Shown here piece by piece: positions 51,511 through 59,832 of a stretch of 64,000 bases of DNA. The stretch spans positions 186,001 to 250,000 of the forward strand of contig PHBE01000007.1 of NCBI GenBank assembly GCA_002841885.1. The letters run 5' to 3'. The translations under genes were made by a program, and so were the position numbers. Within the stretch, counting starts at the first letter, position 1, and the number at the start of each line of letters is the position of its first letter. Below the pieces are notes generated by a model. The model was not told the DNA's origin. It saw only the letters and a list, made by a program, of their open reading frames with translations, and searched no databases. Source of the stretch: Deltaproteobacteria bacterium HGW-Deltaproteobacteria-18 (GTDB lineage: Bacteria > Desulfobacterota > Desulfovibrionia > Desulfovibrionales > Desulfomicrobiaceae).

Positions 51511-53022
51511 TTACTCTCGCTCCCACGGCAGGACTCGACCAAGCACCTCCGCAGAAGCTTCATCCATTGCCTTGCCCAGTAGGGCTGCGTCCTGCTCTCT
51601 GACTACGAAGCCGTCGAATATTGGGATGCATGGTATATCCAGGCTCATCAGCTTTTGTAGGACGCTCTCTGCTATCTCAGAGTCATAGTACTGCGCCTTT
51701 GTGCCGAACGCCGAGCAGAAATACTGGTTGATGGCGCTGTGCTTTGCTACGAACGCTGCGATGTAAGCGTTGATGTCTTTTGTTGTCAGATTCCATCCTT
51801 CCTTGGAGCTATGTTTCCTCATCGCAAGCTTCGCGCTCTTCATGTCCTTGCAGTTGATGACAATGAGAGCCATCGTTTTTGCGATCTCGCGGCGAAAGTC
51901 TTGAACATCCAACACATAGAGGTCGCCAGTCGGAGGCATCAGTCCCTGGAGTGCGTAGCAGATGTGGAGGTGAATAGCCTTGAAGTCGAGCGTGACAGTC
52001 GGGTGCCCACCCATTATTGCCCGCTTTCGCCATTTCTTGCGAATGCATTGGAGCCAGTGACCGTAGCGCCGTCCACCTTCTTGGAGTGATTCGTTATTGA
52101 AGACTCGGTATGTTCGCACACGATTCCGTGCAGCTATCGCGTATGCCTCTGAACATGCCGCGATAACGTTTGCAGTGTGATCGTCCAGTTCTGACTCCTT
52201 GAGCAGGCTGGCAGCATCCGCTCTCCTTCTCAGTCCTTCCTCGATTGCGCAAAGCGTGATGTCGTCGCCGTTGTCATCCTTGATCCACACATCGATCTTC
52301 GCGACATAGTCGGTTATCTTTTGCGATGCCGCTAGAATCTGATCATACTCGCCACTGAACCTAGGCGGTGCAACTATCCGTTTACTGCTATCCTTGATGA
52401 TCACGGCTGGCTTGCTGGCAGCGAGATCACTATGATCGACATTGGACCATGTGAGCCAAGCTAATACGTTTGGACTGAGGCGATATCTTGAGGCCAATCC
52501 CTTCCCGCTGCTGCTTCCATCAGCCCGTTCAGACTCCACTAGGTCAGCCTTCGCCATAAGGTCGATAAGCTCCAGCAGGTACTTATGGGAGACGGGGAGT
52601 CTGTAGGCCTTGAGTTGCGGGTATCGGTTGAACTTTCTGAAGTAGCAGACCCACGGCCTATTCTCATAGAATTTTTCGAATCCACCATTGTGCAGCGCGT
52701 ATTCAAGCGACGTCGATCCGCACGAGTCCGCAGCCATGAGTCCGTTTGCCATTATGGCCTCAAGGGTTCCGCGCTGCTTAGCGACGTCTGAGGGGCGCTC
52801 AGGACGCTTTAGTCCATGCTTCTCAAGGATGCTGAGAATGTTATTAATGACGATATCAACTTGTTTGTCTGTGACAGGACTGTTGTTCAACGCCGCCAAG
52901 ATCGGCCTCTCTGCTCTGAGGCGCTCGATCTCAAGTTTATTCTTCTGGTAAACGCGCTGTCTGTCGATGCCCAACTCTGGACAGAAGTGGATGTCCTGCC
53001 CTTTCACTCCACCAACGGCCAT
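51511..53022 (-). CDS. Putative single-subunit polymerase (divergent PolA/T7-RNAP-like)
   Basis: 503 residues. Not assigned to a named family by sight, but the C-terminal half carries a polymerase-like set in order: motif A 'TLDFKAIHLHICYALQG' (Asp346; compare PolA DYSQIELR), motif B 'RREIAKTMALIVIN' with Arg378-x3-Lys382-x7-Asn390 (the spacing of the O-helix R-x3-K-x7-Y of PolA and T7 RNAP), and motif C 'IPIFDGFVV' with Asp470 (compare the HD motif). The region before motif A, 'GGRRYGHWLQCIRKKW', is also conserved-looking. The N-terminal half is mixed, without an exonuclease signature. The start overlaps the zinc-finger gene by one base (TGATG). It may be a replicase or primase of the element (inference). 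Replication initiator without polymerase activity is an alternative. Confidence 0.5.
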   Translation of the reverse strand: MAVGGVKGQDIHFCPELGIDRQRVYQKNKLEIERLRAERPILAALNNSPVTDKQVDIVINNILSILEKHGLKRPERPSDVAKQRGTLEAIMANGLMAADSCGSTSLEYALHNGGFEKFYENRPWVCYFRKFNRYPQLKAYRLPVSHKYLLELIDLMAKADLVESERADGSSSGKGLASRYRLSPNVLAWLTWSNVDHSDLAASKPAVIIKDSSKRIVAPPRFSGEYDQILAASQKITDYVAKIDVWIKDDNGDDITLCAIEEGLRRRADAASLLKESELDDHTANVIAACSEAYAIAARNRVRTYRVFNNESLQEGGRRYGHWLQCIRKKWRKRAIMGGHPTVTLDFKAIHLHICYALQGLMPPTGDLYVLDVQDFRREIAKTMALIVINCKDMKSAKLAMRKHSSKEGWNLTTKDINAYIAAFVAKHSAINQYFCSAFGTKAQYYDSEIAESVLQKLMSLDIPCIPIFDGFVVREQDAALLGKAMDEASAEVLGRVLPWERE

Positions 53023-53489
53023 CAGCGAGCCTCGTTGTCGTATCCGAGGAAGTTGGCAACGCCAGTGGTGCGCCTACCTCGTGGGCGCTTGCCGAGGCGG
53101 TAAGGCCAAATAGGACAGTCATCCACCTCGCAAGCCACTATGTCCTTGAGCTTTTCACTGCATTCTCTGCACTTGGCCCTGATCGAACGCAGGGGACGCG
53201 GCGCAAGCTCGGATCGTTTCCCCATGCGTAGCGAATTAAGCGGACAGTGAGTTGAGGGACACAGCCTGACTTCCTTTGGTGATCCGTTACAACACCACAG
53301 GCACTTCTGGCGTATGGCCCGATACTCCGAGGATGGCACTTCCTGGTCAAACCCCCCGCATAAATCGGCACATTTTTGAACGTTAGCCTCTTCGGCATGG
53401 TTCAGGTCATCCTTGGTTGTGTCGTTGGAAAATATGCCGATATTCGCAGGTATTTCGAACGCGTGATGTTCACATGTAAACACTTCCAT
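53022..53489 (-). CDS. Small zinc-finger protein with two Cys repeats
   Basis: 155 residues. Two tandem units have the pattern C-x2-C ... C-x4-5-C-P-[LI]: 'IRQKCLWCCNGSPKEVRLCP' followed by 'STHCPLNSLRMGKR', and 'IRAKCRECSEKLKDIVACEV' followed by 'DDCPIWPYRLGKR'. This C4 ribbon is seen in small phage and integrative-element proteins, probably binding DNA or a partner. It overlaps both neighbours by one base (TGATG at each end), so HTH, zinc-finger and polymerase-like proteins form one translationally coupled unit. Function unknown; a replication accessory role is a guess. Confidence 0.65.
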   Translation of the reverse strand: MEVFTCEHHAFEIPANIGIFSNDTTKDDLNHAEEANVQKCADLCGGFDQEVPSSEYRAIRQKCLWCCNGSPKEVRLCPSTHCPLNSLRMGKRSELAPRPLRSIRAKCRECSEKLKDIVACEVDDCPIWPYRLGKRPRGRRTTGVANFLGYDNEAR

Positions 53490-53728
53490 CAGCGCGACTC
53501 CTCGACGCCGTTATCCTGCTCAAGGAGTTGAATGACGACGTGTCCAGGAATGCGCATGCTTCTGGGGCCTGGGCGAACAGCGATTAGCTTGCCGCTGTCG
53601 ATCCAGCGACGAACTGTCTTGGTTGACACGCTCAAGATGGCTGCGACTTGGTTAATAGTGTAGAGGCGTGCGACCTCGACGTTGCCCAATGCAAAGATGG
53701 TCTGGGTGATGTTTGAACTGATTTCCAT
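53489..53728 (-). CDS. MerR/excisionase-type DNA-binding protein
   Basis: 79 residues. 'LYTINQVAAILSVSTKTVRR' with 'WIDSGKLIAVRPGPRSMRIP' is the helix-turn-helix and wing of the excisionase/AlpA-type family. It is the first gene of the unit ending in the polymerase-like gene; its TGA overlaps the zinc-finger ATG. It probably controls this unit or the element's excision. Plus-strand bases ahead of its start are gene-free to 54572. Assignment to regulation rather than recombination is open. Confidence 0.7.
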   Translation of the reverse strand: MEISSNITQTIFALGNVEVARLYTINQVAAILSVSTKTVRRWIDSGKLIAVRPGPRSMRIPGHVVIQLLEQDNGVEESR

Positions 53729-54572
53729 AGTGAAACCCCTCTCGTTGATGTTTGTCGCAGCGGAATTGCTGCAAACATTGAGGGGAAATCTACGGACGTG
53801 GTAAAAGGAGCGTCACCTTACGCCACCTTATGACCACTAGTGTCTCGAATATGAGTGGATCGCGGTCGGAACTTTTGAGTTAGCTCGCCCAAGGAGTCGC
53901 CGTGCCAGTGGGGCGGGCTTTAAAGATTATTCGCGTGTTGCGATTCAGGGGAAGGCGGTGAGGGCTGTGTAAGCTTCGACCCACCCTCATTGCAAAACAC
54001 AACGAGGTGAGGGCGCTGTTAGTTTGTTAACGCGGGGCACTAATGAAGTCGGAGGCGTGCAGTTTTGGCAACGCGAGTCGATGCGGAAATGATGCCTGGG
54101 AAGGTTTGTTTGATACAAGAACGTGACTGAAGCCTTCAGTTAGGTGAAAGGCTTAATGTCAGAAACGGTCAGATTGGTCAGAAATGTCAGATTCGGTGTC
54201 GGAATGTGTCGGGGAAGGCGTGAATATGGTCATACTGATGACAGACCTCACCATTGAAGGCAAGAAAAGACACGAAAGGCAGAAGAGGCACTTCGCTTTG
54301 CTCGTGCGTGCAGCGGTGCAGTAGCCCCGCTACACATGTCTCTTGATTTTGCAATCAAGTATAAGATTGATGTATTGTACTAACTGAATTTAGTTGTGTC
54401 AAGCATAATATATTTTGCAGTCAATCATGATGGTTACGAATAGCTTGCTTTGCTTGCCAGGAAGGTGTTGCGGCTGGATACTCGTCTGCAGTAGTGATAT
54501 TGCGTTAGATTGCGTTAGATGACGGCGTTTACAGTAACGAAGCGTAACGGATGGTGACAAATGGTGACGGCG
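53729..54572. other. Non-coding region with repeat clusters (possible origin/regulation)
   Basis: 844 bp without a supported gene. It contains six GTCAGA/GTCGGA half-sites (54158-54213), a tandem TGCGTTAGAT at 54501-54520 and a 9-bp inverted repeat AGCGTAACG/CGTTACGCT at 54541-54579 that reaches into the end of the recombinase gene. It sits between the HTH start and the serine-recombinase stop. Confidence 0.5.
54158..54213 (+). repeat. GTCAGA iteron-like cluster
   Basis: GTCAGA starts at 54158, 54168, 54177 and 54186; related GTCGGA and GTCGGG follow at 54198 and 54208. The spacings (10, 9, 9, 12, 10 bp) put the copies on about the same face of the helix. Such arrays bind initiators or regulators. 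It is upstream of the polymerase unit's first gene. Confidence 0.5.
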
Positions 54573-55271
54573 TTACGCTGATCGCTCGGTCTGCTCCAGG
54601 CGCTTGAGGACTCGCTGTAGTTGAAGAAGCGACCACTGGCCTCCACGGGCAGTCGTGATTCCCTTCTCGTTGAGGGCGGCTACCATCTGGCGCTGTGTCA
54701 TGCCGCATGTTTTGAACATCAAGAGGAAGAACCGCATACTCTCTGCAAACTCGTTAGCCTTGGCTATGCGCGGTTCGTTGAGCGTGCTGGACAGTTGGGG
54801 GTTGCCCAGCCTCTTGCCGTTCCGCTTGGCCTCGGCCAGTGCAGCCTTGGTTCGCTGGCTGATCCGCTTGGCCTCGTCCTCGGCCACCGCCGCCAGGATA
54901 TGGATCGTGAGTGGTGTGGCGCTCGGCATGTCACAGCACAGGAAATCTACCTTACTCTCCATGAGGCTGGAGACGAAGTGTACGTTACGGGCAAGGCGGT
55001 CCAGCTTGGCGATGAGCAGCGTGGCCTTATGTCGTTTGGCGTAGGCGATGGCTTGCTGGAGCTGGGGACGTTTGGCCAGCGCATTGCTACCCTTGCCCGT
55101 CTCCACCTCGGTGAACTCGGCCAGGAGCTGCCAGTCCCCGCCGTTGAGGTACTGGCGAACGGCTTCCTGCTGGGCCTGGAGTCCAAGTCCTGACTGGCCC
55201 TGCTTCTGTGTGGACACTCGATAGTAACTAGCGAAACGGCCCGTGTGCTCTGTGTTTGCGGTCATCTTCAT
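54573..55271 (-). CDS. Serine recombinase (resolvase/invertase family)
   Basis: 232 residues from the ATG at 55271, which follows AGGAGGGCT; an open frame continues upstream for 39 codons without a site. 'GRFASYYRVSTQKQGQSGLG' gives the nucleophile Ser20; further family motifs are 'LLAEFTEVETGKGSNALAKR', 'LLIAKLDRLARNVHFVSSLM' and 'AAVAEDEAKRISQRTKAALA'. The C-terminus holds a resolvase-type HTH ('MTQRQMVAALNEKGITTARG'). Sites it might use include the 9-bp inverted repeat at 54541-54579 and small hairpins upstream (55372-55397, 55425-55445). It could resolve dimers of the element or switch DNA. No associated transposase is seen. Confidence 0.85.
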   Translation of the reverse strand: MKMTANTEHTGRFASYYRVSTQKQGQSGLGLQAQQEAVRQYLNGGDWQLLAEFTEVETGKGSNALAKRPQLQQAIAYAKRHKATLLIAKLDRLARNVHFVSSLMESKVDFLCCDMPSATPLTIHILAAVAEDEAKRISQRTKAALAEAKRNGKRLGNPQLSSTLNEPRIAKANEFAESMRFFLLMFKTCGMTQRQMVAALNEKGITTARGGQWSLLQLQRVLKRLEQTERSA

Positions 55272-55666
55272 AGCCCTCCTGTGGTGCTTGACTACGTTTC
55301 TATATGCTCGTTTGTTAGTAGTCAAAGAGCCAGCAGCGGGCGCTTGTCGTGTCTGTCCGCCAAACGATGAAGCCCTGCCGATCTTCACCAGCAGGGCCTC
55401 GGCCTTCGCCTGTATGTAGTGGCTAGGTCGATGGCGTTCCGACCTGGCCGATGATGGTGTGCTATGAGCCTCCCTCTCGACGCCTACCTACCCCCATGGC
55501 GGGACAATGCCGCCCCCACCCGTGCCACCCATAGTATCTTTTGTGTCCTCGCATTTTTCGTTCCAGACACTTTGTATTTTCAGGCACGTAATCCTTGTGT
55601 AACTGACCCTCATTAGGGGTGCCATTCACGGCATCTTGCGTTTACACGAAATATTTTACACCCCTA
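55272..55666. other. Gap between recombinase and membrane protein
   Basis: 395 bp. No gene. Two short hairpins lie upstream of the recombinase: GCCCTGC/GCAGGGC (55372-55397) and AGGTCG/CGACCT (55425-55445), which could be its binding sites. Beyond 55500 it is mixed sequence with no feature recognised. Confidence 0.4.
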
Positions 55667-56749
55667 TTATAACATCAAATATTCATAAAAACTTATATCA
55701 TCGTATGGCATTTTTAGTTTCTCTGATTCAGTTAAAAGATAATTGCAAAGCTGTTCGTCATCATGAAAAATACGTTCTATACCTTTTTCGTCAGTTAAAA
55801 AATAGCAATACCGTGTTTTGATTAAATTAAAGCCGTTACTTTTGAGGATGTCTTGTATTTTTTCATATTCCTTAATAATAATACTTATTTTATCTCTCCG
55901 CACCTTTTCTGGATTCTCAATTTTTCTTTTTAATAATTGTTGTTTATTATTCTGTTCAATATCTCTCGTCTTTGCATCTTTTATCCTGCCCACCCTTTCT
56001 TTGATATACTTATACTTAGCTTTATTCTCATCACCCTCGCACAATGCCATACATTTAGCCCATAGTGCCTTGTCTTGATTGTCTTCGTCTACTTCATTTG
56101 TTGCTTGTAAATACAGTTCGTCTTCGTTAATTACTTCAGAGTGCTTATTGTTATTCATGATTATTTCGCTGTGTTCCACTGAATCCTGTTTGTGTATCTG
56201 GATAGGCATGTCAACCTGTTTCTCTGGCATATTGTGTGATATATTTACAGGATTACTATATAAAATCTTGTCATTATATTGATTTTTATTAATTATTTGT
56301 TCATAATAATATGTATTTTTAACTCTTATAGATTTATTTAAATACAATGTCCAACATAAAGCGCCAATAAAATTTATTATAGTTTCTTTTAAACCAAAAA
56401 TCTGGAGTCCATCATCAAATAAGCTGTGCATTAAAATTATAATGAATATCGATAATACAGGTCCAGTAGTCCACAGAGTAAATATGGCTAATTCAACACT
56501 TGATTTTTCGTGTTTATAATAAAGTCTATAAGCACTTAAAAGTCTTATACTGAGAGAAGCTAAAGATAAAATATAAACCCATTGTTTAAAGTTTTGCCAT
56601 GTATCGAAAGATTTTAAGCCAGGATATAGGTGCTCTGCAATGCTAAACTGGCCTAATGATGCAATAGTTCCTATAATGCTAAGAACGCTTAAACTTAAAA
56701 CAAGAAACAATAACCAGCCTTTCACTCCGACGAGTTCTTTGTCGCTCAT
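55667..56749 (-). CDS. DUF2569-like membrane protein with charged cytoplasmic tail
   Basis: 360 residues, AT-rich. The start 'ELVGVKGWLLFLVLSLSVLS' matches the GWL opening of DUF2569 proteins, and four membrane helices fall within about 1-145. The remaining 215 residues are charged and Lys/Glu/Asn-rich, with likely coiled-coil segments and no recognised domain ('ALWAKCMALCEGDENKAKYK', 'KRKIENPEKVRRDKISIIIK'). This tail is far longer than in a usual DUF2569 protein. It diverges from the HNH gene across 463 bp. Function unknown; it may be part of the cargo encoded here. Confidence 0.55.
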   Translation of the reverse strand: MSDKELVGVKGWLLFLVLSLSVLSIIGTIASLGQFSIAEHLYPGLKSFDTWQNFKQWVYILSLASLSIRLLSAYRLYYKHEKSSVELAIFTLWTTGPVLSIFIIILMHSLFDDGLQIFGLKETIINFIGALCWTLYLNKSIRVKNTYYYEQIINKNQYNDKILYSNPVNISHNMPEKQVDMPIQIHKQDSVEHSEIIMNNNKHSEVINEDELYLQATNEVDEDNQDKALWAKCMALCEGDENKAKYKYIKERVGRIKDAKTRDIEQNNKQQLLKRKIENPEKVRRDKISIIIKEYEKIQDILKSNGFNLIKTRYCYFLTDEKGIERIFHDDEQLCNYLLTESEKLKMPYDDISFYEYLML

Positions 56750-57212
56750 TGATAGCCTCTCTCAAAGAGATAATTTTCCAGTTTCTATAAACTCACATTA
56801 TCCCATTAATCAAGAATCTTTACTGTCATACACTGCACGCCTCGCCAATCCTCTCCTGCCTATCCTTATAAGTTCTCACCATCGACAAGACATGTTTGGT
56901 CGAAGAGGTATGACGACGCGCCGTCAGCATATTCGCGCACAAGAATAACCGCTAGCATGGGCAGACTCACTACTCTAGAAGGGGCATGCTGGACCACCAC
57001 CCCATGCCCCGTGCCGCCTATTATCCCAACCCTTACGCATTATGCTTCGCAGAACTGTTTTGGAAACAGAAATTGTTACATCTTTACCATCCTCGTAGTT
57101 TCGAACCATAAAATTTGTATTCTCATGTCACGAAACTCTTGTGTCATACACCGCCAGCAGGATAATGGCGGGCACTGATGGCACCATTTTCTCAGAGGAC
57201 GGAGGAGCGGAT
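56750..57212. other. Divergent intergenic region
   Basis: 463 bp between the minus-strand DUF2569-like gene and the plus-strand HNH gene. It holds a hairpin GGGGCATG (56981-56988) / CATGCCCC (57003-57010) and no clear gene. The HNH ORF can be extended upstream to 57141, but the ribosome site points to 57213. Confidence 0.5.
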
Positions 57213-58265
57213 ATGCGTAATTGGAGCGAGGGGGAGATACAATCCGCCGTCGATGACTACTTCGCAATGCTAATTAAAGAAATGGACGGGGTAGAGTATG
57301 TAAAAAGTCATCATTGGACTGCACTCATGGGTAAACTTAATGAGCGTTCCAAGGGGGCAGTCGAATTAAAGTACCAAAATATTAGTGCTATCTTGCATGA
57401 GGAAGGGTGGCGGTTCGTTATGGGCTACAAGCCCAGGGGCAATTATCAGAAGGCTCTCAGGGGCCATGTCCTCCGATACGTGCATGACCACGGCCTAGAT
57501 CTCCGCCAGACACCCGACAAGGAGGATGTCTTCTCCTGGACCATCCTTAGCGACGGTGAAGCCATCAAGCGCGTGGATAAGTCCGCTATTGTGTATCACG
57601 GCACGGGAGTACCCAAGCAGGTGCTGCCGTTTTTCGGTATTGACGACGCCAATCCGCCAAAGTCGCTTCGTGTGATCCATCGAGGCAAGGAGATAGACCT
57701 ACGGGTCAGCGCCGATCCATTCCAGCGTGTTCGGTTGTTCTGGCCCAAGGCGCTGTCAGAAGACATGGCCCACACCTTCCCTGCCGAAACTGCGATGCTC
57801 AAGGCTGGCGAGGAACAAGGCAGAGGTGCGATCATCATGCACTTCCGCAAACTTGCGGCCTCCTTCTTTGAGGTTGAGTGTTACGGGGCAGGGGTAGTAG
57901 CGGAAGAAACCGTGCCTGACGAGTACATGGCACAAGTTGAAGGCAAGGCTGTCAGGGTTGAATATCTCCGACGGGTTCGCAGTGCGATCAACAGGCAGAA
58001 GGCTATTGAGTTTCACGGAACGGCCTGTGCGGTCTGCGGCTTCGACTTTGAAAAGACCTACGGCGACCTGGGGCGCGGATTCATAGAGGTTCATCACCTG
58101 AATCCACTAGGCGAATCCGAGGAGGAGGGCGAGGTAAATCCTGCGACCGACCTGGTTCCTCTATGTGCCAATTGCCATCGGATGGTCCATCGGGGAGAGG
58201 TGGGAGTGATCACGCCTGACGAATTGATAAGAATTGTGCAAAATGCAAGTAAGGACATTTTATGA
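57213..58265 (+). CDS. HNH endonuclease with extra N-terminal domains
   Basis: 350 residues from the ATG at 57213 (GGAGGAGCGGAT upstream). An N-terminal domain 'NWSEGEIQSAVDDYFAMLIK', 'LNERSKGAVELKYQNISAIL' and 'GYKPRGNYQKAL' resembles a domain often fused to HNH nucleases in defence or restriction proteins. A middle region of unknown fold follows. The HNH motif is at about 265-330: Cys pair 'CAVCGFDF', 'FIEVHHLNPLGE' and 'VPLCANCHRMVHRG'. HNH enzymes cut DNA at a metal site. Immediately downstream, 77 bp apart, lies the KAP NTPase gene on the same strand, so the pair may act together. Target not known. Confidence 0.78.
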   Translation: MRNWSEGEIQSAVDDYFAMLIKEMDGVEYVKSHHWTALMGKLNERSKGAVELKYQNISAILHEEGWRFVMGYKPRGNYQKALRGHVLRYVHDHGLDLRQTPDKEDVFSWTILSDGEAIKRVDKSAIVYHGTGVPKQVLPFFGIDDANPPKSLRVIHRGKEIDLRVSADPFQRVRLFWPKALSEDMAHTFPAETAMLKAGEEQGRGAIIMHFRKLAASFFEVECYGAGVVAEETVPDEYMAQVEGKAVRVEYLRRVRSAINRQKAIEFHGTACAVCGFDFEKTYGDLGRGFIEVHHLNPLGESEEEGEVNPATDLVPLCANCHRMVHRGEVGVITPDELIRIVQNASKDIL

Positions 58266-58341
58266 AATACACAGGCACAATAGAGCTGCCCATGAGGCGT
58301 CAGGAAATTTCTAAAATTTGTATTATGCCAACTGTGGTGTT

Positions 58342-59832
58342 ATGATGGAATATTTAAATTTGGGTGATAATTGGGCTATCGACAAGATGGAACGAAAGGA
58401 AGAGTCTGGCTTTTTAAGCAATTACCTAATTAATAAATATAAAAATTTTCAAAATATAGGTATAAAAAAAACATTTGTATTGAATATTAATGCTGACTGG
58501 GGATTTGGAAAGACATACTTATTAAAAAACTGGGCTGACGATTTGGCAAGAAACGGACATCCTGTCGTTTATTTTGATGCATGGGAAAATGATTTCTCAA
58601 ATGAACCTTTAGTTGCATTTATATCAACTATTAATCAGCAACTTTCTCAATATTTTGAATCTAATTCAGAAAATGAAGATCATGTAAAAATAAAAAATAA
58701 GCAATTAGAGTGGTTTAATAAAGGAAAAAAGTTGCTCGTATCAATTTCTCCAATATTATTTAATGTTGTTTCAAAAAAAATAGCAGGTTTTACTGTTAGC
58801 CAAATATGTGATTTATACAATGAGTCATGTTCTGAAGAATATAAAGAAGATGATGGTGTTTCACGTAAAGACGCTAAAGAAGTTGTATCGTCTATATTAT
58901 CCAAGGCAGCACTTGATGCTTTAGAGTCGCACTGTTCAGCAAAGGAGACGATCAATGAGTTCAAAGAAAAATTAAAAAGCGTTGTTGATTGCATTGAAGA
59001 ATCAGATAATTTCAAAATTCCAATATTTGTTTTTGTAGATGAACTTGATCGATGCAGGCCAAATTATTCGATAGAGTTGCTTGAGAATATAAAACATTTA
59101 TTTGGTGTAGAAGGAGTAATTTTTGTTGTTGGGACTGCGTCCTCACAGTTGTCTGAATCAATAAGAAAGATTTATGGACATAATTTTGATAGCCCAACAT
59201 ATCTAAAGCGCTTTTTCGATCAAACTTATACACTAAATGCTCCAGGAAGGGGTAGTTACGCAGAATATCTGTTTTTTTTATTTGGTCTAAATAACAGGGA
59301 GAATTTGGTCTCACTTCTCAATAAAGATTTCTATCAAGAAGAAGATCTTAATAGTGTAATATTTTATGTCATTTGTGAATATTTTAATGTTTCATTAAGA
59401 GATATGTATCAATATTGTGCGATAATTGATGGAATTTCTCTTTCTTCTGGATCAAAAAAATTACATACAGGATTGCTTACAATATATTTAATATACAGGT
59501 CGCTATTTAACGATGAATATTCGTCTTTTAATCAAAATATTAATAATAAAATTAGAGATATAAATAGTTCTGGAAGGATTTTGCCAAAAATAAAAACAAT
59601 GAGGATTAAAGATTTTTATAATTCGGTAAGAGATGAAATATCTGTCGGTGATTACATTTCATTATATTTACAAATCATTGAATTAAAACATTCAGCAATA
59701 ATAGATCAATATAACAATTTTAATTCTGGCATTGATTTAAGACAGAGTATTTTAGGATCGCTAATATCTAAAGAGTTTGAACAATTTTATAATTATAAAA
59801 AGCTTATTGAGCACGCAGGGAGACTTTCATGA
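58342..59832 (+). CDS. KAP-family P-loop NTPase
   Basis: 496 residues from the ATG at 58342 (or the adjoining ATG at 58345); the frame opens upstream at a TTG but without a site. Walker A 'NADWGFGKTYLLKNW' (about 47-61), 'PVVYFDAWENDFSNEPLVAF' and Walker B 'PIFVFVDELDRCRPNYSIEL' with a following 'LLENIKHLFGVEGVIFVVGT' are the KAP signature set. A moderately hydrophobic segment ('LLVSISPILFNVVSKKIAGF') lies in the middle, the position where KAP proteins often carry membrane insertions, but here it is short. KAP members include PifA, which excludes phage T7. AT-rich, unlike the host chromosome. A defence role with the HNH gene is inferred. Confidence 0.8.
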   Translation: MMEYLNLGDNWAIDKMERKEESGFLSNYLINKYKNFQNIGIKKTFVLNINADWGFGKTYLLKNWADDLARNGHPVVYFDAWENDFSNEPLVAFISTINQQLSQYFESNSENEDHVKIKNKQLEWFNKGKKLLVSISPILFNVVSKKIAGFTVSQICDLYNESCSEEYKEDDGVSRKDAKEVVSSILSKAALDALESHCSAKETINEFKEKLKSVVDCIEESDNFKIPIFVFVDELDRCRPNYSIELLENIKHLFGVEGVIFVVGTASSQLSESIRKIYGHNFDSPTYLKRFFDQTYTLNAPGRGSYAEYLFFLFGLNNRENLVSLLNKDFYQEEDLNSVIFYVICEYFNVSLRDMYQYCAIIDGISLSSGSKKLHTGLLTIYLIYRSLFNDEYSSFNQNINNKIRDINSSGRILPKIKTMRIKDFYNSVRDEISVGDYISLYLQIIELKHSAIIDQYNNFNSGIDLRQSILGSLISKEFEQFYNYKKLIEHAGRLS

